A DNA stretch of 64,000 bases from Rhizobium sp. (GCA_028290545.1 JAQGJP010000020.1:1-64000), one strand, 5' to 3'; shown: positions 27,001 through 35,703, counted from the stretch's first letter. The notes: generated from the sequence alone by a model not told the origin. Program-made: numbers and translations.

Positions 27001-27504
27001 GGAGGCTTTCAGCATCACCGGGTAGCCGATGGTTTCCGCCATCCTGGCGACTTCCGCCATGTCATCCGGCAGGGGTTCGGTCGCAGGAACCACCGGCACG
27101 CCGATTTCGATGGCCAGGTTGCGCGCCGCGACCTTGTTGCCCAACCGCCGCATCGTGTCTCCGGTCGGCCCGATGAAAATGATCCCTGCTTCCTTGCAGG
27201 CATCGACGAATTCCGGGCTTTCAGACAGCAAGCCATAGCCGGGATGGATCGCATCGGCCCCGGAAAGCTTTGCGACGCGAATGACTTCCTCGATGGACAG
27301 ATAGCTCTCGATAGGCCCGAGGTCGCGGGAAAGATGCGGGCCGCGGCCCACCTGGTATGACTCATCGGCCTTGAAGCGATGGAGCGCGAGCTTGTCTTCC
27401 TCGGCCCAGATGGCGACGGTTTTCAGACCCAGCTCATTGGCTGCGCGAAAAATGCGGATGGCGATTTCTGAACGGTTGGCAACCAGAATTTTCTTGATCG
27501 GCAA
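24046..27504 (-). CDS. pyc: Pyruvate carboxylase
   Basis: This 1152-residue biotin enzyme forms oxaloacetate from pyruvate and bicarbonate (anaplerosis). Domains in order are biotin carboxylase (residues 1-460, ATP-grasp with SWGGGGRGMRAI, FIEVNPRIQVEHTVTE), carboxyltransferase (about 540-800, MRDGHQSLLATRVRT with metal ligand and FHTHDTSG) and biotin carboxyl carrier (C-terminus, EAMKMETALHA with the biotinylated Lys). Length matches alpha-type single-chain Pyc. An intrinsic terminator follows. Confidence 0.98.
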   Translation of the reverse strand: MPIKKILVANRSEIAIRIFRAANELGLKTVAIWAEEDKLALHRFKADESYQVGRGPHLSRDLGPIESYLSIEEVIRVAKLSGADAIHPGYGLLSESPEFVDACKEAGIIFIGPTGDTMRRLGNKVAARNLAIEIGVPVVPATEPLPDDMAEVARMAETIGYPVMLKASWGGGGRGMRAIRDPKDLAREVVEAKREAMAAFGKDEVYLEKLVERARHVESQILGDTHGNVVHLFERDCSIQRRNQKVVERAPAPYLTEAQRQELADYSTRIARSTSYVGAGTVEYLMDADTDKFYFIEVNPRIQVEHTVTEVVTGIDIVKAQIHILDGFAIGTPESGVPRQEDIKLNGHALQCRITTEDPEQNFIPDYGRITAYRGATGFGIRLDGGTAYSGAVITRFYDPLLEKVTAWAPTPAEVIQRMHRALREFRIRGVATNLTFLEAIITHPAFKNNTYTTRFIDTTPELFQQVKRQDRATKLLTYLADVTVNGHPEAKGRARPPKDAALPVVPYSDLPIRPGTKQLLDDLGPKKFAEWMVVQKRVLMTDTTMRDGHQSLLATRVRTFDIANIAGTYSKALPNLLSLECWGGATFDVSMRFLTEDPWERLALIRENAPNFLLQMLLRGANGVGYKNYPDNVVKYFVRQAARGGIDLFRVFDCLNWVENMRVSMDAVIEENKLCEAAICYTGDILNSARPKYDLKYYVGLAQELEKAGAHIIALKDMAGLLKPAAARVLFRELKQATSLPIHFHTHDTSGIAAATVLAAVEAGVDAVDAAMDALSGNTSQPCLGSIVEALSGTDRDPGLDPAWIRRISFYWEAVRTQYAAFESDLKGPASEVYLHEMPGGQFTNLKEQARSLGLETRWHKVAQAYADANQMFGDIVKVTPSSKVVGDMALMMVSQDLTVEDVVNPAKEISFPESVVSMLKGDLGQPPSGWPLALQKKALKGDKPYTVRPGSLLADADLDKERSDIETKLERKVNDFEFASYLMYPKVFAEFAVAADTYGPVSVLPTHAYFYGLPEGEELFVDIERGKTLVVLNQAHGELDQKGNVTVFFELNGQPRRIKVPDRAHGATNGAVRRKAELGNPVHVGAPMPGVISTVGVTAGQAVKAGDVLLSIEAMKMETALHAEKDGTIAEVLVRAGDQIDAKDLLVVLG

Positions 27505-27716
27505 GGCCGGGCTCCTAACGCTAGATGCGGATTTCGAACGCCGGCAATATGGCCCCTCTCACACGTCGATCCGGGTCTGGGCCCGACTGGCGGAAGCTCA
27601 TTTCCGGCAGCGATTTGTGCAGAACGGTAGGACTTTTTTGCACGCGCGAAGGAACCTAGCGCGTTGCAGCGGCAAGTGCAATTTCGAATCGTGTCAGAAT
27701 TATGAAATCGGCCCTA

Positions 27717-28460
27717 TTATGAGATCAGCCCCTGGCGGAAAGCGAGCGCCACCGCGTGGTTGCGGTTCCTGGCCTTGAGCTTCGTCTGCAGGCTGGTCAC
27801 ATGCCAATCGATGGTGTTGGAGGAAAGTTCAAGGATCTGGGCGATCTCCGGCGACGTCCTGCCCTCCGCAAGATTATTGAGCGCCTGGATTTCCCGATGC
27901 GTCATGGTGATTTCGATGCCCGGAGCGATACTGTCGGCGTGCTTTTCGCCCATCATCTCAAGATATCTGAGATAAGCATTGCGGAACGCCGTTTCGAGCA
28001 GCCCGATCTCGACCGGACTGAGCTCGATTTCCGTCGGCCCGCCGATGGTGGTCGCGCCGATCAGGCCGTTGCGGCTGAACACCGGGAAGATATAGCCCGA
28101 GGTCAGACCATGCGACTTGCCATCTGCCATCATCGCCTTCATGCGGCGGTAATGCGAATTTTCCTTGTAGGCCTCTACCGCCTGCGCCCAGGAAAAGCTC
28201 CGGTTGGCACGCAGCAGGAAGCGAATCGTCGGGTCCGTGACGATGTATTTTTTCGCAACGTACCGTTTGACCCATTCCGGAGGCCAGTTGGCGGCGATAA
28301 TCAACTCCGCGGCATTCTCGATCGGCTTGGGCTGGTGAAACACGCAATAATATTTGAAGCCGAAGGTATTCAACAGACGTTCGATCTCACCGGTCAGCAC
28401 CTCTGCTGAAGGCACTTCCCCTATCGCCACCAGAAAATGCATAATCTCTTTGAAACGCAA
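27717..28460 (-). CDS. LuxR-type regulator with autoinducer-binding domain (LuxR solo)
   Basis: This 247-residue protein has an N-terminal autoinducer-binding domain and a C-terminal LuxR helix-turn-helix (MTHREIQALNNLAEGRTSPEIAQILELSSNTIDWHVTSL). Residues matching the conserved AHL pocket are visible: W-PPEWVKRY, TDP, FSWAQ and the Gly of FSRNGLIGA. No luxI-like synthase lies in the window. The first codon is TTG at 28460 with GGGGTGAG before it; an ATG at 28442 would give 241 residues. The gene precedes pyc on the same strand by 212 bases. Confidence 0.88.
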   Translation of the reverse strand: MRFKEIMHFLVAIGEVPSAEVLTGEIERLLNTFGFKYYCVFHQPKPIENAAELIIAANWPPEWVKRYVAKKYIVTDPTIRFLLRANRSFSWAQAVEAYKENSHYRRMKAMMADGKSHGLTSGYIFPVFSRNGLIGATTIGGPTEIELSPVEIGLLETAFRNAYLRYLEMMGEKHADSIAPGIEITMTHREIQALNNLAEGRTSPEIAQILELSSNTIDWHVTSLQTKLKARNRNHAVALAFRQGLIS

Positions 28461-28788
28461 TGCTCACCCCAATACAATTTCGTCATATATTTACGCCTTG
28501 TAAAAAGCGCGTCAATGGCGCCTTTTCGCATAGGGGGCTACCGATGGCGAGCGCTTGCTCAACAATTCCGGAGAGTTCATGTATTTTAGCAAAAATAAAA
28601 AAGGAATTTTGAAAGAATTTACGGAGTGAATGCCAAATCGTGAGAACAATAATGCAGAAGAGGAGCGGGAAATAATTCAGGAAGAATGAATTTAACTTAT
28701 AGTTGATTTATTTATTCTGCAGACGATAATTATTATGCTGCACTTGCAAAGACGCCGCCCAATTCTCTGGGCGGCGAAATGGCGATGA
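28461..28788. other. AT-rich intergenic island with two candidate micro-ORFs
   Basis: From about 28560 to 28745 the sequence is far richer in A and T than anything nearby. On the plus strand ATG at 28579 opens a 16-codon frame (MYFSKNKKGILKEFTE) with GGAGAG close upstream. Its TGA is followed at once by ATG at 28630, opening a 19-codon frame (MPNRENNNAEEEREIIQEE) with ACGGAG as ribosome site. Neither resembles a known peptide to me; they may be chance frames. Confidence 0.35.
28753..28776 (-). terminator. Hairpin at the 3' end of purU
   Basis: CGCCGCCC (28753-28760) pairs with GGGCGGCG (28769-28776) around an 8-base loop, 13 bases past the purU stop. Only a short interrupted T-run follows on the minus strand. 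Confidence 0.55.
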
Positions 28789-29673
28789 TCAACCCATGCG
28801 TTCGGACGCGTAGGAACCGGGGCTCGCCGGGAAGATAATGGTTTTGTTGCCGTTCATGAACACACGGTGATGGATATGTGCGTGGATGGCGCGCGCCAAC
28901 ACCTGGCTTTCCACGTCGCGGCCGATCGAAACATAGTCGGCGGCGCTTTGGGCATGGGTGATGCGGGCGACGTCCTGTTCAATGATCGGACCCTCATCAA
29001 GATCCGCCGTCACGTAATGAGCGGTCGCGCCGATCAGCTTCACCCCGCGCTCATAAGCCTGTTTGTAGGGGTTGGCGCCCTTGAACGAAGGCAGGAAGGA
29101 ATGGTGGATGTTGATGATCCGGCCTGACATCCTCGCGCAGACGGCATCGGAAAGCACCTGCATGTAGCGGGCGAGCACGATCAGTTCAGCGCCCGATTGG
29201 GTCACCACGTCCATCATCCGTGCCTCGGCCTCAGGCTTGTTTGCCTTGGTGACCGAGACATGGTGGAAGGGAATATCGGCATTGACCACCTGTTTCTGGT
29301 AGTCGAAGTGGTTCGATACCACGCCGACGATATCGATCGGCAATGCGCCGATTTTCCAGCGATAAAGCAGGTCGTTGAGGCAGTGACCGAAACGCGAAAC
29401 CATCAGCATCACCTTCATGCGGTGGTCGCTGTCGTGGAATTCGCAGGCCATGTCGAATTTCGTCTTCACAGGCTCGAAACCCGCGGTGATGTCTTCGATC
29501 GTCGCCCCCTCCTGGCTGATGAAGGTGACGCGCATGAAGAACAGCCCGGTCTCCAGATCGTCGAACTGGGAACTATCGATGATGTAGCAACCCTTCTCCG
29601 CCAAGAAGCCGGAAATCGCTGCGACAATGCCGCGGGTCGAAGTACAGGTAACAGTCAGGACATAGCTCTTCAT
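28789..29673 (-). CDS. purU: Formyltetrahydrofolate deformylase
   Basis: This 294-residue enzyme hydrolyses 10-formyl-THF to formate and THF, balancing the one-carbon pool. An N-terminal ACT domain (SYVLTVTCTSTRGIVAAISGF) is followed by a formyltransferase fold with INIHHSFLPSFKGANPY (catalytic His) and GATAHYVTADLDEGPIIEQD (catalytic Asp). The start at 29673 gives the usual MKSYVLTVTC; the open frame extends 30 bases further without support. The formate it makes could feed the Fds enzyme encoded 10 kb away. Confidence 0.95.
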   Translation of the reverse strand: MKSYVLTVTCTSTRGIVAAISGFLAEKGCYIIDSSQFDDLETGLFFMRVTFISQEGATIEDITAGFEPVKTKFDMACEFHDSDHRMKVMLMVSRFGHCLNDLLYRWKIGALPIDIVGVVSNHFDYQKQVVNADIPFHHVSVTKANKPEAEARMMDVVTQSGAELIVLARYMQVLSDAVCARMSGRIINIHHSFLPSFKGANPYKQAYERGVKLIGATAHYVTADLDEGPIIEQDVARITHAQSAADYVSIGRDVESQVLARAIHAHIHHRVFMNGNKTIIFPASPGSYASERMG

Positions 29674-29839
29674 GGATCGCCTATTCGCTGTTGTGCGTTG
29701 CAATATTCTGTTCCCGCTCCGGCATTATCGCGCCGCCGCCGCCGTGACAAGGGGCATCCCCCATCGCCGGAACGAAGCTCTCATAAATGCCAGAAATGTG
29801 CGGGAAGCCCGGTATGCCCCGATCATATTTGTTTTGGCA

Positions 29840-29863
29840 TGTCGCAATTTGCTGATTGCGACA
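29840..29863. repeat. 9-bp inverted repeat downstream of the cNMP-binding gene
   Basis: TGTCGCAAT (29840-29848) and ATTGCGACA (29855-29863) are perfect complements around 6 bases, in the gap between purU and the cNMP-binding gene. The half-site TGTCGCA recurs in the dyad upstream of bfd (4656-4692). No T-run accompanies it on the minus strand. Confidence 0.4.
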
Positions 29864-29887
29864 GCCAGTGGTGCGACGCAGAAAATC

Positions 29888-30343
29888 TTATCCGGATTTG
29901 TCGGCATGGGCCTGTGCCGCGGCCGCAAGCCGCGAAAAATTCTCCCGCAACCTCCGGTCCGTGGCGATGGCCACTTCAGGATATTCCTCCAGCATCCGGT
30001 GAAAGAGCATACGGCTGATGCGGATGACTTCACTGTCTTCCGTCGCCGTTGCAGTGAAATGCCGCTCGGCATCGGCAATCATCGCTATCTCGGTAAGAAT
30101 CGAACCCGGACCGGCCTCGCTGAGGAGACGCTCGCCACCGGAAACGGAATGCATCGTCAGCTTGAGCTTGCCCTGCGTTATCACAAAGGCCGAATCGGCT
30201 GCCGCACCCTGCCGGAAGAGAACATGCCCTTTCTCCAGCCGGCGCCGTTCCGCCCCGAAAGCCAACAGACGCAGATGCTCTTCCGTCAGTCCCTCGAAGA
30301 TCGAGAGTTGCATGAAAAGCGATATATCGTCCTTGAGCGCCAT
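29888..30343 (-). CDS. Stand-alone cyclic nucleotide-binding domain protein (Crp/Fnr-like, no HTH)
   Basis: This 151-residue protein is a single cNMP-binding beta-barrel (about residues 10-130: IFEGLTEEHLRLLAFGAERRRLEKGHVLFRQGAAADSAFVI) followed by a short helix. The C-terminal DNA-binding domain of Crp/Fnr is absent, and the phosphate-binding cassette GPGSILTEIAMI is partly degenerate. It is 13 bases downstream of the CenR-like response regulator gene and likely cotranscribed. The role is unknown; a regulatory partner of that system is inference. Confidence 0.82.
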   Translation of the reverse strand: MALKDDISLFMQLSIFEGLTEEHLRLLAFGAERRRLEKGHVLFRQGAAADSAFVITQGKLKLTMHSVSGGERLLSEAGPGSILTEIAMIADAERHFTATATEDSEVIRISRMLFHRMLEEYPEVAIATDRRLRENFSRLAAAAQAHADKSG

Positions 30344-30356
30344 TTATGATTCCGGA

Positions 30357-31040
30357 TCAGGGTATGATTTTGTAGCCGCCATTTTCCGTCACGAGGATTT
30401 CGGCATTGGACGGATCTTTCTCGATCTTCTGCCTGAGGCGGTAGACATGGGTTTCGAGCGTGTGGGTAGTGACGCCGGAATTATATCCCCAGACTTCCTC
30501 GAGCAATTCGTCGCGGGTGACCGCCTTCTGGCTGGCACGGAAGAGATAACGGATGATTGCCGCTTCTTTCTCCGTCAGGCGAATCTTCTTGCCCTCGCCA
30601 TCCGTGAGCAGCTTTTGGGCCGGCTTGAACAGGTAGGGGCCGACGCTGAAGGTCGCGTCCTCGCTCTGTTCGTACTGGCGCAGTTGCGCGCGAATGCGCG
30701 CGAGCAGCACCGCGAAGCGAAAAGGCTTGGTGACATAGTCGTTGGCGCCCGCCTCCAGGCCCAGAATCGTATCGGCGTCGGTATCGTGGCCGGTCAACAT
30801 GATCACCGGCGACTTGAAGCCGCCCTTGCGCAACAGCTTCACCGCTTCGCGGCCATCCATATCCGGCAGTCCGACATCCATGATCAACAGGTCGACCTGG
30901 GCGCTGCGGGCGGCCTGAATGCCCTTGCCGGCAGTCGGCTCCTCCGCCACGGAAAATTCCTCATAGAGTCCCAATTGTTCGACAAGGGTTTGACGCAGAT
31001 CCTGATCGTCGTCGACAAGGAGAATTGTCCGGGCTGTCAT
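30357..31040 (-). CDS. cenR: OmpR-family response regulator, CenR-like
   Basis: This 227-residue protein has a receiver domain with phospho-acceptor Asp in LLIMDVGLPDMDG, conserved Thr in MLTGHD and Lys in VTKPF, then a winged-helix trans_reg_C domain (AAIIRYLFRASQKAVTRDELLEEVWGYN). Overall sequence resembles CenR, the essential envelope regulator of Alphaproteobacteria. No histidine kinase gene is adjacent, as is usual for cenR in rhizobia. The symbol is by resemblance only. A downstream cNMP-binding gene shares the transcript. Confidence 0.85.
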   Translation of the reverse strand: MTARTILLVDDDQDLRQTLVEQLGLYEEFSVAEEPTAGKGIQAARSAQVDLLIMDVGLPDMDGREAVKLLRKGGFKSPVIMLTGHDTDADTILGLEAGANDYVTKPFRFAVLLARIRAQLRQYEQSEDATFSVGPYLFKPAQKLLTDGEGKKIRLTEKEAAIIRYLFRASQKAVTRDELLEEVWGYNSGVTTHTLETHVYRLRQKIEKDPSNAEILVTENGGYKIIP

Positions 31041-31177
31041 GATCGTATACTTCCGGTTATTTCACGTAGAGTGATGATTGGTATGCCAGAAACGGCAATA
31101 AGAGCAAGGGCGGGCGGGTTGTAGCCATCCGTTGCGCAAGAAAAACGATCACACGCAACACAAAAGACTGTGAAAAG

Positions 31178-31699
31178 ATGAGTTTGACCGAGATCCTCGT
31201 TCGCCCCGCGCCCGGCAATCCACGGCAGGCCATCGTTCAGGCCGGTTCACTGACCTTCCGCGCCGCACTCGGCCGCAGCGGCCGGACATCCCGCAAACGG
31301 GAAGGCGACGGGTCGACGCCGATCGCCGCCATGAAGCTGCTCCATGGCTATTATCGCGGCGACCGGACGAGGATTGCCGCGTGCGGTTTGCCGATGGCGC
31401 CGATCCATGAAAGCCTGCTCTGGTGCGACGCACCCGATGACGCAAATTACAATCGCCCGGTGAGAACGCCCTTCGCCAAAAGTCATGAAAAAATGATGCG
31501 CGCGGATCATCTCTACGACATCTGCCTGGTGATGGACTGGAATATCGCAAGCCGCAGACGTCATCGCGGCTCGGCAATCTTCTTTCATCTCGCCAAGCCG
31601 GGCTATCCACCGACCGAAGGCTGTGTCGCCATCAGCCGGCGAGACATGCAGCGGCTTCTGCCGCTGATCGGGCCGCGCACGACCGTTTGCGTGCTTTAA
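31178..31699 (+). CDS. L,D-transpeptidase family protein (YkuD)
   Basis: This 173-residue YkuD-domain protein has the active-site segment GYPPTEGCVAIS, in which Cys is the nucleophile, with an upstream His in the HLYDICLVMDWN region. Such enzymes form 3-3 crosslinks or attach lipoproteins to peptidoglycan. No signal peptide is evident at the N-terminus, and the protein is essentially the catalytic domain alone. It is divergent from cenR and its last codons overlap the convergent sixA-like gene by 4 bases. Confidence 0.85.
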   Translation: MSLTEILVRPAPGNPRQAIVQAGSLTFRAALGRSGRTSRKREGDGSTPIAAMKLLHGYYRGDRTRIAACGLPMAPIHESLLWCDAPDDANYNRPVRTPFAKSHEKMMRADHLYDICLVMDWNIASRRRHRGSAIFFHLAKPGYPPTEGCVAISRRDMQRLLPLIGPRTTVCVL

Positions 31700-32232
31700 C
31701 CGATCGACTTCGGCGTGACGAATTTATCCAGTGAACCGGTCGCGACTGCGATGTCCTTCCAATCGGCAATTTCGAAGCTGAACACCGCGATCGCCGCCGT
31801 CGGAAATTTTTCCCGCAACTTCTCGCCGGGTTCTCCACCCGAATCCCTCATCAGTCGCTTGGCGAGATTTTCGAAACCGGGATTGTGGCCGACGATCATC
31901 AATGTGCGGATATCCGGCTCGACGCCGCGGATGACCTTGAGAAGATCCTCGACCTCGGCCTCGTAAATCTCCCGGACATCCCGCTGCGGCACCTCCGACC
32001 TGATGGCTTTTGCAGTCCGCTTCCAGGTCTCCTGCGCGCGTTTGGCGGTCGAGACCAGCACGAGATCGGGAATAAGCCTGGCCTTCTCCAGATAAACGCC
32101 CATCACCGGCGCGGCCTTCCTGCCCCGATCGGCAAGCGGGCGGTCATGGTCGTCCATACCCTCCGGCCAATCCGATTTCGCATGTCGAAGGAGAATAAGG
32201 CGCTTGCGGCGCTTCAGCTTATCTACGGTCAA
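31696..32232 (-). CDS. SixA-like histidine phosphatase
   Basis: This 178-residue phosphohistidine phosphatase has the phosphoglycerate mutase-type motif LILLRHAKSDW at residues 12-22 and the second His in LMIVGHNPGFENLA. SixA proteins dephosphorylate histidine phosphotransfer proteins or PTS components. Translation probably starts at TTG (32232) with GAGG upstream, since no ATG precedes the RHA motif. It converges with the L,D-transpeptidase gene. Confidence 0.88.
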   Translation of the reverse strand: MTVDKLKRRKRLILLRHAKSDWPEGMDDHDRPLADRGRKAAPVMGVYLEKARLIPDLVLVSTAKRAQETWKRTAKAIRSEVPQRDVREIYEAEVEDLLKVIRGVEPDIRTLMIVGHNPGFENLAKRLMRDSGGEPGEKLREKFPTAAIAVFSFEIADWKDIAVATGSLDKFVTPKSIG

Positions 32233-32420
32233 GGGATACCAAGCCTCTCTGATGATGTTTAAGCGGAATAACAGTTTCTTCGGCCAGAAGGTAAAAAATC
32301 GAAAGCGACGCCCTATATGCGCAGAGATGCGTCAGCAAGGATTGCAATCGCCAATCCGCGCCGCATCTCCCGCCTTTCCTGCGCGCGCCGCGCGCATTCC
32401 TGAATAATCGGAGAAAATAC

Positions 32421-33251
32421 ATGGCTGAGCAACCACTTATCCGTTTTCATGACGGCAATACCATTCCGCAGGTTGGACTCGGCGTCTGGCAGACGCCCAA
32501 CGATGTTGCAACGCCTTCCGTCCGCGCCGCCCTTGAAGCGGGCTATCGCCACGTCGACACCGCTGCCATCTATGGCAACGAACAGGGCGTCGGCGAAGGC
32601 ATTCGCGCCTCCGGCATCGACCGGAAGGAGATCTTCCTGACCACGAAGCTGTGGAACGACGTCCAGGGTTACGATTCGGCCTTGAAGGCCTTCGATGAGA
32701 GCCTGAAACGGCTCGGCACCGATTATGTCGATCTGTACCTGATCCACTGGCCGTCACCGAGCAGGAACCAATATGCCGAAAGCTGGAAAGCTCTGGTGAA
32801 GCTGCAGGAAGAGGGCCGCGCCCGCTCGGTCGGCGTCTCCAATTTCAGTGTCGAGCACTTGGAAAGGATCATCGGCGAAACGGGCGTCACACCGGTGCTG
32901 AACCAGGTCGAACTGCATCCGGATTTCCAGCAGAAGGCATTGCGCAGCGCACATGAGCGTCTCGGCATCCACACCCAATCCTGGAGCCCTCTCGGTCAGG
33001 GTCACCTGCTCGTGGATCCCGTCATCGGGGAAGTCGCCCGCAAGCTCGGCCGCACGCCGGCGCAGGTCATTATCCGCTGGCATCTGCAGAACGGCCTGAT
33101 CGTCATTCCGAAATCGGTGACGCCGAGCCGCATCGTCGAGAACTTCCAGGTCTTTGACTTCACGCTGGATGATGCCGCCCTCAAGGCACTGGACAGCCTT
33201 GATTCGGCGGATGCGCGGATCGGGCCGGATCCCTCGACCGCATCGTTCTGA
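32421..33251 (+). CDS. Aldo/keto reductase (2,5-diketogluconate reductase type)
   Basis: This 276-residue NADPH-dependent TIM-barrel oxidoreductase has the catalytic tetrad visible: Asp and Tyr in GYRHVDTAAIYGNE, Lys in FLTTKLW and His in DLYLIHWPSP. The cofactor segment is VIPKSVTPSRIVEN. Length and motifs fit the AKR5 (DkgA/B) group; the physiological substrate is uncertain. It is a single transcription unit. Confidence 0.92.
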   Translation: MAEQPLIRFHDGNTIPQVGLGVWQTPNDVATPSVRAALEAGYRHVDTAAIYGNEQGVGEGIRASGIDRKEIFLTTKLWNDVQGYDSALKAFDESLKRLGTDYVDLYLIHWPSPSRNQYAESWKALVKLQEEGRARSVGVSNFSVEHLERIIGETGVTPVLNQVELHPDFQQKALRSAHERLGIHTQSWSPLGQGHLLVDPVIGEVARKLGRTPAQVIIRWHLQNGLIVIPKSVTPSRIVENFQVFDFTLDDAALKALDSLDSADARIGPDPSTASF

Positions 33252-33261
33252 GAAACACGCT

Positions 33262-34074
33262 CTAGCGAACGGCCGTCACGATGTGAGCCCGGATCTTGCC
33301 CTCTATAGGGCCTTGGCCGAAGCGTTTTTCCAGCGCTTTGGCCACTGTCCGGGTGACGGAAGCCAGTTCGCCGGGCGCGCGGAGCTCGATATCGTTTCCG
33401 AGCGGACTGCCCATGCAATAGCCTGTGACCGCATCAAGCGTTGAAGCGGCATGACTTACATGGTCCACGGTTTCGACGCTCAGCGAGGAAAAATCCGCAG
33501 CCTTCAATTCGTCGCCTATGGTCTGCAGATTCCAGTATCCATGCGGCATTCGTTCCATGAAGTGCGGCGGGTCGGCGGGAAACATCTCTGCCAGAGCCTG
33601 ACTGAGAACGGTGACGAATTCATTGTTTTCGAGCTTGTCCCAGACACTGAAAATGTAGCGGCCGCCGGGCCTGAGGACGCGGCGCGCCTCGCTATAGCCC
33701 TTGACCTTATCCGGAAAGAACATGACGCCGAACTGGCAGGCCACCGCATCGAAGGCCTGATCCGCGAAGGGTAGCGCCTGGCCGTCGGCCTGTTTCCATG
33801 TGATGCGGTTGCCCGCGCCCTGCTTTTCCATCGCAATGTCGAGCATTGGCTGGTTGAGGTCGGAGGCGGTAATCCGAACATCGCCGCCGAGCGCGGATGC
33901 CATGGCACGCGTCAACACGCCCGTGCCGGTCGCGACTTCGAGCACGTCCGCGGGATCAAGCTGCCGCAGCCGTTCGGCGATATCACGCGCATAGGGCTCG
34001 AAGATCATCGGAACCAGGAATTTTTCATAGTACGCCGGAATACTACCGACGAATACGCTGTCTGTTGTCGTCAT
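33262..34074 (-). CDS. Class I SAM-dependent methyltransferase
   Basis: This 270-residue protein has a Rossmann methyltransferase core with motif I DVLEVATGTGVLTRAMA, the acidic ribose-binding ITASDLNQPMLDIA and motif IV AFDAVACQFGVMFFPD. It resembles UbiE-type methyltransferases, but quinone specificity is not shown. GGAGGAG lies 8 bases before the ATG. It is convergent with the aldo/keto reductase gene. Confidence 0.88.
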   Translation of the reverse strand: MTTTDSVFVGSIPAYYEKFLVPMIFEPYARDIAERLRQLDPADVLEVATGTGVLTRAMASALGGDVRITASDLNQPMLDIAMEKQGAGNRITWKQADGQALPFADQAFDAVACQFGVMFFPDKVKGYSEARRVLRPGGRYIFSVWDKLENNEFVTVLSQALAEMFPADPPHFMERMPHGYWNLQTIGDELKAADFSSLSVETVDHVSHAASTLDAVTGYCMGSPLGNDIELRAPGELASVTRTVAKALEKRFGQGPIEGKIRAHIVTAVR

Positions 34075-34234
34075 GGCACTGCTCCTCCAAAAGACATTGG
34101 CCGCAGCATGCGCCCGGCGCCGGGATTATGTATCACACACTCACATCATTGGCTTCAGCTGGTTGGCAGGTTTTACGGCGGGTTGGCGGGCGGCGTTACA
34201 GAGTAAAGCTTCGTGGCGATGAAAAAATGCAGAC

Positions 34235-34264
34235 AAAAAAACCGGCGCCTTGTAAGGCGCCGGG
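34235..34264 (-). terminator. Intrinsic terminator of leuC
   Basis: On the minus strand a stem of 8-10 bp (CCGGCGCCTT at 34242-34251, AAGGCGCCGG at 34254-34263) is followed by seven T. It lies 30 bases past the leuC stop. Confidence 0.85.
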
Positions 34265-34293
34265 CAAAATCATGCGGAAAATAACTGGCAGGC

Positions 34294-35703
34294 TTACTGC
34301 CACGTCCTGATATCAACGAAGTGGCCTTCGATCGCGGCTGCCGCGGCCATGGCCGGCGACACGAGATGCGTGCGGCCCTTGAAGCCCTGGCGTCCCTCGA
34401 AATTGCGGTTCGAGGTCGAGGCGCAGCGCTCGCCCGGCTTCAGCCGGTCGTCGTTCATGGCAAGACACATCGAGCAACCCGGCTCGCGCCAGTCGAAACC
34501 GGCCGCCTTGAAGATCTTGTCGAGGCCTTCGGCTTCCGCCTGTTCCTTGACGAGACCCGAGCCCGGAACGATCATCGCCGAAACGGTCGAGGCGACCGTG
34601 CGGCCTTCGACCACTTTCGCGACTTCGCGGAGATCCTCGATGCGGCCATTGGTGCACGAGCCGATGAACACCCGGTCGATGTTGATATCGGTGATCGGCG
34701 TGCCCGGCTTCAGGCCCATGTAATCCAGCGCCCGCCACTTCGACGTCCGCTTGTTCTCATCGGTGATATCATCCGGGTTGGGCACCACGCCTTCGACCGT
34801 GATCACATCTTCCGGCGACGAACCCCAGGAAACGATTGGCGGCAGGTTGGCGGCATTCAGCACCACGATACGGTCATAGTGGGCGCCTTCGTCGGTGAAC
34901 AGCGTCTTCCAATAGGCGACGGCCTGATCCCATGCCTCGCCCTTCGGCGCGCGCGGCTTGCCCTTGATATATTCGAATGTCTTCTCGTCCGGCGCAATCA
35001 GCCCGGCGCGGGCGCCGCCTTCGATCGTCATGTTGCAGACAGTCATGCGGCCTTCCATGGAGAGAGCACGGATCGCCTCGCCCGCGAACTCGATCACGTG
35101 GCCGGTGCCGCCGGCGGTGCCGATCTCGCCGATGATCGCCAGGATGATATCCTTGCCGGTGACATGCGGCGGCAGGATGCCATCGACACGCACCAGCATG
35201 TTCTTGGCTTTCTTCTGGATCAGCGTCTGGGTGGCAAGCACATGCTCGACCTCGGATGTGCCGATGCCATGCGCCAGCGCACCGAAGGCGCCATGGGTCG
35301 AGGTATGGCTGTCGCCGCAGACAATAGTCATGCCGGGCAGCGTAAAGCCCTGCTCGGGCCCGACGATGTGGACGATGCCCTGCCGCTTGTCGTGCTCCGA
35401 CAGATATTCGACGCCGAACTCGGCCGCATTGTTGGCCAGCGCCTCGACCTGGATGCGGCTTTCCTCGTTCTTGATGCCCTGATAGCGATCCGGGGAGGTC
35501 GAGACGTTGTGGTCGACAACGGCGAGCGTCTTTTCCGGCGCCCGGACCGTGCGATCGGTCATGCGCAGGCCTTCGAACGCCTGCGGGCTCGTAACTTCGT
35601 GCACGAGGTGGCGGTCGATATAGAGAAGACAGGTGCCGTCAGCCTGCTGGTCGACCAGATGGTCATCCCAGATCTTGTCATAGATGGTACGCGGTGCGCT
35701 CAT
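34294..35703 (-). CDS. leuC: 3-isopropylmalate dehydratase large subunit
   Basis: This 469-residue aconitase-family subunit isomerises 2- to 3-isopropylmalate in leucine synthesis. The [4Fe-4S] ligands are in IGSCTNGR and [29 protein letters not shown] is the family signature. The start at 35703 gives the canonical [15 protein letters not shown]; an 18-residue open extension upstream is not conserved. Its partner leuD lies 10 kb away on the opposite strand, an arrangement that recurs in rhizobia. Confidence 0.97.
   Translation of the reverse strand: MSAPRTIYDKIWDDHLVDQQADGTCLLYIDRHLVHEVTSPQAFEGLRMTDRTVRAPEKTLAVVDHNVSTSPDRYQGIKNEESRIQVEALANNAAEFGVEYLSEHDKRQGIVHIVGPEQGFTLPGMTIVCGDSHTSTHGAFGALAHGIGTSEVEHVLATQTLIQKKAKNMLVRVDGILPPHVTGKDIILAIIGEIGTAGGTGHVIEFAGEAIRALSMEGRMTVCNMTIEGGARAGLIAPDEKTFEYIKGKPRAPKGEAWDQAVAYWKTLFTDEGAHYDRIVVLNAANLPPIVSWGSSPEDVITVEGVVPNPDDITDENKRTSKWRALDYMGLKPGTPITDINIDRVFIGSCTNGRIEDLREVAKVVEGRTVASTVSAMIVPGSGLVKEQAEAEGLDKIFKAAGFDWREPGCSMCLAMNDDRLKPGERCASTSNRNFEGRQGFKGRTHLVSPAMAAAAAIEGHFVDIRTWQ

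Noticed and set aside
28461..28560. lux box upstream of the LuxR gene
   Set aside because: I looked for an 18-20 bp dyad and saw only short imperfect repeats.
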